Shown here: positions 58,436-64,000 of the stretch, piece by piece
Layout: each line of letters starts with the position of its first letter
How positions within the stretch are numbered: position 1 is the stretch's first letter
Assembly: GCA_016286035.1 (NCBI GenBank)
Contig: JAEERY010000013.1
Location: 62,001 to 126,000, forward strand
Source of the DNA: Lachnospiraceae bacterium
GTDB lineage: Bacteria; Bacillota; Clostridia; Lachnospirales; Lachnospiraceae
Reading direction: 5' to 3'
Length of the DNA stretch: 64,000 nucleotides
The notes under the pieces: model-generated
What the model was told of the DNA's origin: nothing
The model's database searches: none
What the model saw: only the letters and a program-made list of their open reading frames with translations
Translations under genes and position numbers: made by a program

Positions 58436-59728
58436 TTATAGCAGATTTTTTCCGTCAGATATAATATTTTTATCATACTTTCCAAGATATGCTCTCGGAA
58501 TATATGCTTCAATCAAAATATCGCTCTCTCTGTAGTCCTCACTAACGATATTTGCGTTCCTTCTTAATGCTTCCACATCTCCTGTCTGTGAATACGAAAA
58601 AGACATTTGAACAAATATTCTATCTTCCCTTAAGACCTTTTCTATCTCATCAAGCACATCAATCGCACCTTCTCCGGTAAATGCAGAGACACAAAGTGTG
58701 TGACCGGCTTTGATATCCTTTATGAAACGACTCGCTTCCCTGCTGTTATCATTAAGTTTATCTATCTTGTTTAAGAGAGTGATAACAGGTTTGTTCGCAG
58801 CGTTTAATTCGTCAAGTGTCTCATACACAGTCTTCATATGCGCTTCAGCATCAGGATCCGATACATCCACGACATGAAGCAGTATATCGGCGTATCTTAC
58901 TTCCTCAAGTGTGCTTCTGAACGCATCTATCAGATTATGAGGCAGCTTATTTATAAAACCTACCGTATCTGTCATAAGGATGTTCTGTCCGCTTGAAAGC
59001 CTGCAGATACGCGTCGTAGGATCCAGTGTGGCAAACAGCATGTCCTCAGCCAAAACACCCGCTCCGGTAAGTCTGTTTAAAAGTGTTGATTTTCCCGCAT
59101 TGGTATATCCTATCACGGCTACCACAGGGATGCCTTCATTCTGTCTTTTCTTTCTGTTTGACTCTCTTACCTTCTTCATCCGGGCTATGGAACCCGACAG
59201 GATCGATATCCTTTTTTGTATCCTTCTTCTGTCCGATTCAAGCTTTGTTTCACCGGGGCCTCTTGTTCCTATACCTCCGCCCTGTCTTGAAAGTTCTTTT
59301 CCAAGTCCGTGAAGATGTGAAAGCCTGTATTTTTGCTGAGCCATCTCAACCTGGATCTTACCTTCATTGGTTGTCGCATGAGAGGCAAATATATCGAGTA
59401 TAAGTATGGTTCTGTCTATAACCTTTACTTCGAGGATATCGGTCAGGTTTCTGATCTGAGCGGGTGAAAGCTCATCGTCGCATATGACACCTGTAGCATC
59501 ATGAAGATATACAAGGCTCTTTATCTCATGAGCCTTTCCGCTTCCGACATATGTCGCAGGATCGGGATAATCAAGACGCTGGGTAACCTTGCAGACAGCT
59601 TTGGCACCTGCAGTGTCAAGGAGAGCCTCAAGCTCATCAAGCGATCTGTTCTCATCAGCATCGGCACTTATTCCGACCAGTATATAGTTTTCCGTGATAT
59701 TTTCATCTGTACGTGTAAACTTTTCCAT
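58436..59728 (-). CDS. hflX: GTPase HflX
   Basis: 430 aa. N-terminal HflX domain with GSGKAHEIKSLVYLHDATGVICDDELSPAQIRNL, DRTILILDIFASHATTNEGK, helical linker RLSHLHGLGKELSRQGGGIGTRGPGETKLE, then the GTPase domain with GYTNAGKSTLLNRL, TLDPTTR and DTVGFINKLP. Binds the large ribosomal subunit and rescues or splits stressed 70S ribosomes. No SD oddities. Full length, sits alone. Confidence 0.96.
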   Translation of the reverse strand: MEKFTRTDENITENYILVGISADADENRSLDELEALLDTAGAKAVCKVTQRLDYPDPATYVGSGKAHEIKSLVYLHDATGVICDDELSPAQIRNLTDILEVKVIDRTILILDIFASHATTNEGKIQVEMAQQKYRLSHLHGLGKELSRQGGGIGTRGPGETKLESDRRRIQKRISILSGSIARMKKVRESNRKKRQNEGIPVVAVIGYTNAGKSTLLNRLTGAGVLAEDMLFATLDPTTRICRLSSGQNILMTDTVGFINKLPHNLIDAFRSTLEEVRYADILLHVVDVSDPDAEAHMKTVYETLDELNAANKPVITLLNKIDKLNDNSREASRFIKDIKAGHTLCVSAFTGEGAIDVLDEIEKVLREDRIFVQMSFSYSQTGDVEALRRNANIVSEDYRESDILIEAYIPRAYLGKYDKNIISDGKNLL

Positions 59729-59756
59729 ATGGATCCATGATATGACAAATCTTTTG

Positions 59757-60572
59757 TCACATTAATCTCTTGTATATATCCAGCATGCTTTCTATCTGAT
59801 ACTTTAAAAGCCATGCGGCAGAGTTATATTCAGGTGTTGCTTTGACGGTTTCAAGAAGCTTGGGATAATACTTTTCCGTTTCATTGATCATTCGATAGAT
59901 CTTATCACGGCTAAGCCCCCAGGACATGGTCGTCAGATTGTTGCACCTGTCCATGCACTTTATAAGTGCAGCCTTGGGATTGCTTAAAATCCCTTCATAG
60001 TACTGGGTCAGTATATGCTCCCTGTCGCTGTCCGTCGTCTTCTGACATGTTAAAAGTCTTACAAGTTCTTTGGTCTCATCATTTACCGGCAGGTCTTCCA
60101 GTTTTCTGCCACAGTCCTCTATAACATCATGAAGCATGCATGCCGCCAGGACCTCATCCTCAAAGATATCCATGGAAAGGGCATGGCAGGCAAGGTTTAA
60201 CGGATGATATATATACGGAACGACAGATCTTTTTCTTTTCTGTCCCTCATGTGCCTGCACCGCATAATCCACTGCCTTAAGCGTATTCTTTAACTTGTAG
60301 TTCTTGGCTGTGGTCTTCACATATGTCTTCATATGTTCCCAGTTATATATAGCCTCTTTGGTCTTAAAGGCCTTATGCTTCTCTTCGGCGATAGCTGACA
60401 CGGATACATCAAAAAGCTCTGCAAGCTTTATTAACTTATCCGTATCCGGTCTGTACTCATCTCTCTCCCAGGATGAAACAGCCTGAAAAGTGATACCCAA
60501 AGCTTCCGCAACCTGTTCCTGCGTGAGCTTTCGTTCTTCTCTTAAGCTCCTTAGATTTGTTCCGATACTCAT
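59757..60572 (-). CDS. XRE regulator fused to a (p)ppGpp hydrolase-like HD domain
   Basis: 271 aa. Residues 5-60 are an XRE helix-turn-helix (LTQEQVAEALGITFQAVSSWE). Residues about 95-271 match the alarmone hydrolase fold of RelA/SpoT/Mesh1: HEGQKRK (108-114), PYIYHP with H123, HD at 148-149 in LHDVIEDC with E152-D153, and MDRCNN with D208 and N212. All Mn2+ ligands and key residues I know from that family are present, so it should be active. No synthetase domain. A DNA-binding protein that senses or clears (p)ppGpp is the natural reading. Located next to hflX. Confidence 0.88.
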   Translation of the reverse strand: MSIGTNLRSLREERKLTQEQVAEALGITFQAVSSWERDEYRPDTDKLIKLAELFDVSVSAIAEEKHKAFKTKEAIYNWEHMKTYVKTTAKNYKLKNTLKAVDYAVQAHEGQKRKRSVVPYIYHPLNLACHALSMDIFEDEVLAACMLHDVIEDCGRKLEDLPVNDETKELVRLLTCQKTTDSDREHILTQYYEGILSNPKAALIKCMDRCNNLTTMSWGLSRDKIYRMINETEKYYPKLLETVKATPEYNSAAWLLKYQIESMLDIYKRLM

Positions 60573-60678
60573 GTTTTTTCTCCTTACATCCTGATATTAC
60601 AAGAGATCACATATTCATTGTAGCGAGAAGAGGTTTAAGTTTCAAGATATTATTCAAGTTGTACTTGAGTGTATGGAC

Positions 60679-60708
60679 AAAAAAACAGACCGGCCGATAA
60701 CCGATCTG
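60679..60708 (-). terminator. Terminator of the membrane XRE gene
   Basis: CAGACCGG (60686-60693) pairs with CCGATCTG (60701-60708), one G-T pair, followed on the minus strand by seven T. Confidence 0.8.
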
Positions 60709-60741
60709 CCCTTATGAAATTCCCCCTGTTAAATAAACAAT

Positions 60742-61311
60742 TCAGCCCAAGATCAATGCATTTATCAAAAATGCCAATCCCAATATGATGATCGGGATTA
60801 ACAGCAGACAAAAACCTATGGCTCCTGCCCCGTATGTCTTCTTTCCCCGTACCCTGCATATGATCCCGTAAAGTATCAGGATGATACCCGGAATGCTCGC
60901 AGTATGCGGGATGGTTGCGGAAAGCATAAGCTTCTCAGCCTGCCATTCAATGCTTAATAGTATCTCAAGTATTGAAAAAACGACTGTTGTTGCCGCAAAT
61001 GTGTAAATGATAATCTTATGCCTCTCATCAAGATCGGCTGAAGCAACTCTCACAACATCACTTATGGTTTCTTCCATCTCATTTACAGCTGTTTCTTTTA
61101 CCTCTTTTTCTGATCTCATAAGTTCGACTATGGATAGATCCAAAGCCGCAGCAAGATCCTCTATGGAATTGATATCCGGAAATCCCAGTCCTCTCTCCCA
61201 CTTGCTGACTGCCTTGTCCGTCACTTGAATTTTTGCGGCCAGGTCCTTCTGAGTCATATTCAGTTCTTTTCGTCTCTCAGCCACAAAGCGACCGAATCTG
61301 TCTGAATCCAT
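60742..61311 (-). CDS. XRE regulator with C-terminal membrane segments
   Basis: 189 aa from the ATG at 61311, fixed by GGAGGTGAT upstream (a longer frame is open but lacks an RBS). HTH at about 6-60 (MTQKDLAAKIQVTDKAVSKWERGLGFPD), a linker, then three hydrophobic segments (about 105-125, 132-152, 165-187). Membrane-anchored XRE regulators sense envelope or membrane signals. The ligand is unknown. It follows the DUF2809 gene by 86 bp and may share its transcript. Confidence 0.85.
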   Translation of the reverse strand: MDSDRFGRFVAERRKELNMTQKDLAAKIQVTDKAVSKWERGLGFPDINSIEDLAAALDLSIVELMRSEKEVKETAVNEMEETISDVVRVASADLDERHKIIIYTFAATTVVFSILEILLSIEWQAEKLMLSATIPHTASIPGIILILYGIICRVRGKKTYGAGAIGFCLLLIPIIILGLAFLINALILG

Positions 61312-61397
61312 AACTATCACCTCCGATAGCAATCCTACTATCTGCGAAAGGATAAAAACAACCGACGAATCGTTTACCTCCATGAAAAGCCCCGGAT

Positions 61398-61799
61398 TCA
61401 GCCTTTTTCGTCATGATCGTTCTTGCTCTTTTTATTGATCAGAGTCTGCATGATCCATGTCATTAAGCAGCCGATGGCATACATTATGATATCTATCCAT
61501 GAAAACTGAGTACCTATTATAGTTCGTGCAACTGCCTTGTCAGAGACTCTTAGCAGACCGACAACATTCACAAACTGCAGGATCTCGACAATAACAGCAA
61601 AGATAAAAATATACAACGGCAGCAAAACCACGCCTTTCGGAACAAAGCTCCTTACTGTCATATAGATCAGGATCACTACCAGAAGATCTCCTATATACGG
61701 TCTTACTATCCTGTCATGTACAAACACTGCGATAATACACTCTATTAGAAAAAGGATAAGGGCGGATATTATATAAAATGTTCTTTTTTTGCCGGCCAT
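61398..61799 (-). CDS. DUF2809 membrane protein
   Basis: 133 aa with four hydrophobic segments (about 7-27, 38-50, 56-80, 103-125). RIVRPYIGDLLVVILIY and QFSWIDIIMYAIGCLMTW are the family's conserved loops. No function is established. Starts 3 nt after the histone-like gene ends. Confidence 0.85.
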   Translation of the reverse strand: MAGKKRTFYIISALILFLIECIIAVFVHDRIVRPYIGDLLVVILIYMTVRSFVPKGVVLLPLYIFIFAVIVEILQFVNVVGLLRVSDKAVARTIIGTQFSWIDIIMYAIGCLMTWIMQTLINKKSKNDHDEKG

Positions 61800-61802
61800 A
61801 TA

Positions 61803-62126
61803 CTAATTTTTCAATCCCGGTATCATGTCTGTCAGGTTGTTTAGCAATCCGCTGTCTTCAAGTATTGATGACAGTATATTGCCTGCCTGTGTTTTCTCTC
61901 CCTTTAAAAGAGCAATAGCGGCTTTCTTTGTATCGGAATCGGCATTTCTGTATAACTCAACCAGCTTCTTTTCTGTTGCGGTCACCTGTATCCTGCTTCC
62001 ACTCGTTGATGTCTTCTTTGCGGTTGCAGGCTTTTTTGCTGTTGTCTTCTTTGCGGTGGTTTTCTTTGCCGAAGATGCTGTAGTCTTCTTTGCAGTAGTC
62101 TTTGCTGATGTTTTTGCTGTAGCCAT
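61803..62126 (-). CDS. Lys/Ala/Thr-rich protein with histone-H1-like N terminus
   Basis: 107 aa from the ATG at 62126 (GGAGGG upstream). Residues 1-40 are a string of AKKTT-type repeats with about one third Lys and no acidic residues, like bacterial histone-H1-like or HupB tails. Residues 45-107 are a short mixed domain (VTATEKKLVELYRNADSDTKKAAI). It probably binds nucleic acid through the tail, a guess from composition. It lies in a unit with DUF2809 downstream. Confidence 0.75.
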   Translation of the reverse strand: MATAKTSAKTTAKKTTASSAKKTTAKKTTAKKPATAKKTSTSGSRIQVTATEKKLVELYRNADSDTKKAAIALLKGEKTQAGNILSSILEDSGLLNNLTDMIPGLKN

Positions 62127-62180
62127 AACAATTCCCTCCATAAAACTGATAAGTTATGATTCACATGACTCTGTTATATT

Positions 62181-62801
62181 TTACGGTCTTGTATCCGTAT
62201 AGCATATGACAGACTTATCCTCATTTTCACTGACAAAGAATGATATTGTATCACCCTTATGCCATCCAAAGTTCTGTCTTGGTTCATCGAGCATCTCTCC
62301 CTCAAGGCAGTGTTCTCCAAGTCCTGTTATCCTTACGTGACATCCTTCATCTTTAAATCCGTCTCTCATAAGATATACGAGTACATCATCTATGAACACC
62401 TTATCCCTGCTCGCATCCAGAAACGGCATTGTACGGGTATTCTCTATATCTTTTGATGCATCATATGCACTTAGCTTTTCTATCTTTTTCATATGCTCTT
62501 TGCTAAGGCCGCCGTCATCTTTTATAAGATAGCACTCATCATCTTCTATATTGTTGACCCTTATCGTTGATGATATGGAATCATTTCCGATGGCATACTG
62601 AACCTTGCCGTTTGAAAATCTGGCACCGCACAATACTTCCATGTTAAGTCCGGACTGTCTGTCATAATATCCGTATGTAACGATATAATTTGCATCCTCA
62701 CATCCCGGAAATCCCTCAAGAGCTTCCTTTGTCCTTTCAGTGACCGGTACAGCCACAAACTGTTTATAGAATCCCCTGAATCCTGTTTCAGAATACTTCA
62801 T
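62181..62801 (-). CDS. Hypothetical protein
   Basis: 206 aa, no signal peptide or membrane segment. Alternating strands with many Asp and Gly residues (YIVTYGYYDRQSGLNMEVLCG, ECYLIKDDGGLSKEHM, HVRITGLGEHCLEGEML). It ends close to the histone-like gene and starts 36 nt after the NERD gene stop. I do not recognise the family. Its C-terminal region could be a small beta-barrel (PRQNFGWHKGDTISFFVSE). Confidence 0.65.
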   Translation of the reverse strand: MKYSETGFRGFYKQFVAVPVTERTKEALEGFPGCEDANYIVTYGYYDRQSGLNMEVLCGARFSNGKVQYAIGNDSISSTIRVNNIEDDECYLIKDDGGLSKEHMKKIEKLSAYDASKDIENTRTMPFLDASRDKVFIDDVLVYLMRDGFKDEGCHVRITGLGEHCLEGEMLDEPRQNFGWHKGDTISFFVSENEDKSVICYTDTRP

Positions 62802-62837
62802 ATACTTTTCTCCTGTATCTTTTATATAATCCTGTTA

Positions 62838-63449
62838 TCACTTTCGAAGAAGTGATATTATCTCATCCTGTGTCTTTTTTGATAACATCTTTTTAGAAGC
62901 GGTATGTATCGCCCCATCTATGTCAGACTGCGTCTCAAGTACAAATTCACTGCTAACGGGCGAGTTTCTTTCCACAAAGAAAATATAACCTTCGATCCAG
63001 GCATCGATCCCGTTATCCCTTAATAATGTCGAAAGTATATAGATCTGTCTCTTCACCTGCTTTATGGGATTGTTCACGGTTGTCTGATATATCGAACCCG
63101 AAGGGGTTATCTTGTTCTTTATCCATTCACTGTCATCTTCATTTCCAAAGAGCTCTCCATGGTAGTTCTTTGCTTCAATTATGAATACCCCGTTGCCGTT
63201 TATGATGACATTATCAAGTTCCGTCTGTTTGTCATCGGCATATATATGCACATTTGTCAGCAGTTCATCATCTTTATGAAGCGTCTCATAAATGAGCTCA
63301 CTGACAAAACGCTCTCCCATCCTTCCCGCTCTCTTTTCGGGTGTCTCGATATGCGAACGCCAGTAAAGAGCCTTAAACAGAAATATGAGAAAAAAGATCG
63401 AAAACAGGGTGACTATTGATATTATTATCTGAAACTCAGTATCATTCAT
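62838..63449 (-). CDS. NERD-domain membrane protein
   Basis: 203 aa. An N-terminal transmembrane segment (about 8-27) is followed by a nuclease-related NERD domain: AGRMGERFVSELI, TELDNVIINGNGVFIIEAKNYHG, with the Asp, Glu-x-Lys (EAK) residues of the restriction-endonuclease-like fold. Likely a DNA-processing or nucleoid-associated protein on the membrane. It starts 20 nt after the 64-aa gene. Confidence 0.85.
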   Translation of the reverse strand: MNDTEFQIIISIVTLFSIFFLIFLFKALYWRSHIETPEKRAGRMGERFVSELIYETLHKDDELLTNVHIYADDKQTELDNVIINGNGVFIIEAKNYHGELFGNEDDSEWIKNKITPSGSIYQTTVNNPIKQVKRQIYILSTLLRDNGIDAWIEGYIFFVERNSPVSSEFVLETQSDIDGAIHTASKKMLSKKTQDEIISLLRK

Positions 63450-63469
63450 CTATTCATCCACCTTAAGGA

Positions 63470-63664
63470 TCACTGAACGATCTTTCTTAAAGCTTTTATG
63501 TAAGAATCAGTTTCTTTATTTATCTTTTCGAGGATCTTTTTCTCTTCCTCGCTTGTCACACCATCATCTTTTTTTGATGCGATATAGCATGTATTTTTGA
63601 AGTTCTCGGAAATCTTGATCTGATTCACTATCTGCATTTCCATCCACGGATTTTCTATTGCCAC
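63470..63664 (-). CDS. Small hypothetical protein
   Basis: 64 aa from a GTG at 63664, 7 nt after the methyltransferase stop, with AGGGGATG upstream inside that gene; an ATG at 63643 is an alternative. Mostly helical with a Lys/Glu pattern (SEEEKKILEKINKETDSYIKAL). No domain recognised. Middle of a co-directional run methyltransferase - this gene - NERD. Confidence 0.55.
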   Translation of the reverse strand: MAIENPWMEMQIVNQIKISENFKNTCYIASKKDDGVTSEEEKKILEKINKETDSYIKALRKIVQ

Positions 63665-63671
63665 TTTTTAC

Positions 63672-64000
63672 TCATCCCCTGACATTCTTCTTTTGTACAC
63701 AGCATCTGTACAGACGCTTTTCCAGGCTGTATCTTGTCATGATCTCTTCATTCATAAACTCGATATCAAAATCCTTAAAGAATTCTCTGATATCAGCTTC
63801 ATCGAAAAATCTTTTTATTGTATGGGACTCGGTCTCAAAGAGATGATGCTCGATCTCCTTTCCCTGGCCCGCACCATGATTGATATCATTTATCGAATTT
63901 ACCCTGAAGATCAGATGTCCGCCGTTTGCAAGTATCCTGTATATCTCTTTAAGAATTTTTCTTGTATCATCTTCTCTGAAGTAATGAAGACAAAGATCTG
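63672..64000 (-). CDS. SAM-dependent methyltransferase, 5' end beyond window (partial)
   Basis: The C-terminal 109 residues are visible, ending at the TGA at 63672. DLCLHYFREDDTRKILKEIYRILANGGHLIFRVN is the post-motif II/III part of a class I (UbiE/type-11) methyltransferase (LANGGHLIF). The SAM-binding motif I must lie upstream, outside the window. Substrate unknown. Confidence 0.8.
   Translation of the reverse strand, partial: DLCLHYFREDDTRKILKEIYRILANGGHLIFRVNSINDINHGAGQGKEIEHHLFETESHTIKRFFDEADIREFFKDFDIEFMNEEIMTRYSLEKRLYRCCVQKKNVRG

Noticed and set aside
61825..62202. Plus-strand open frame rich in Phe/Val/Ala opposite the Lys/Ala/Thr-rich gene
   Set aside because: Its low-complexity content is the antisense image of AAG/GCA-rich codons; no RBS.
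1..64000. CRISPR arrays, IS elements, prophage or rRNA genes
   Set aside because: No spaced direct repeats, transposases, integrases or rRNA-like sequence seen in a reading of both strands.

Overview
The window looks like chromosomal DNA from an anaerobic, low-to-moderate G+C Firmicute of the Lachnospiraceae (Butyrivibrio/Roseburia-like). This is inferred from strong AGGAGG-type ribosome binding sites, the Gram-positive LexA box GAAC-N4-GTTC, a ferredoxin-dependent IorAB oxidoreductase, DUF3160, DUF3798 and DUF3021 proteins, hemicellulose-type enzymes (GH43, type-B esterase) and hybrid histidine kinases without DNA-binding outputs. Almost all genes lie on the minus strand. Only a tRNA-Leu, a small zinc-ribbon protein and an SRAP peptidase are on the plus strand. 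No IS element, prophage, CRISPR array or rRNA gene was seen.

Layout. 1-1.9 kb: YtrA-like GntR repressor, ABC ATPase and truncated permease behind a near-perfect 33-bp palindromic operator. 2-5.4 kb: membrane spermidine-synthase-like protein, tRNA-Leu(CAG), ferredoxin-type aldo/keto reductase, tRNA-Leu(AAG). 5.7-10.7 kb: two secreted proteins and, co-transcribed with one of them, a full-length STT3/AglB/PglB-type oligosaccharyltransferase, which points to protein N-glycosylation in a Firmicute. 11-19.8 kb: a five-gene phosphorelay operon (receiver protein, HPt protein, two hybrid kinases, DUF3798 lipoprotein) and a LytTR-DUF3021 switch. Two perfectly spaced LytTR box pairs lie upstream of the phosphorelay operon and of the secreted-protein/STT3 operon, tying the three units into one candidate circuit. 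20-28 kb: phosphodiesterase, two acetyltransferases, the iorA-iorB-phenylacetate-CoA-ligase-hydrolase operon and a FecR protein. 28-36.5 kb: envelope and polysaccharide genes (CapA, DUF3160, esterase, GH43, MORN protein) and tRNA-Pro(AGG).

37-48 kb: sugar nucleotidyltransferase and EAL phosphodiesterase, then a tight operon mgtE - translation GTPase fused to a Rae1/YacP-type NYN nuclease - SseB-like protein - PurO-type IMP cyclohydrolase - stand-alone AICAR transformylase. It is preceded by a leader with a short upstream ORF that overlaps mgtE. The grouping joins Mg2+ uptake, a ribosome-directed GTPase-nuclease and the last steps of IMP synthesis. 48-57.7 kb: dCMP deaminase next to a frameshifted HAD remnant, ArsC/Spx-like protein, class A PBP, small membrane proteins, SCP2 protein, rhodanese lipoprotein, HD hydrolase and an SOS-controlled SRAP peptidase. 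57.7-64 kb: YbjQ protein, HflX, an XRE regulator fused to a complete RelA/Mesh1-type (p)ppGpp-hydrolase domain, a membrane XRE regulator, DUF2809, a histone-H1-like tail protein, a NERD protein and a methyltransferase running off the end.

Most noteworthy: (1) the LytTR-linked STT3 locus; (2) the EF-G/TetM-like GTPase-NYN nuclease fusion in an Mg2+/purine operon; (3) the XRE-alarmone hydrolase fusion. All assignments rest on reading motifs and spacing by eye; no database search was run.
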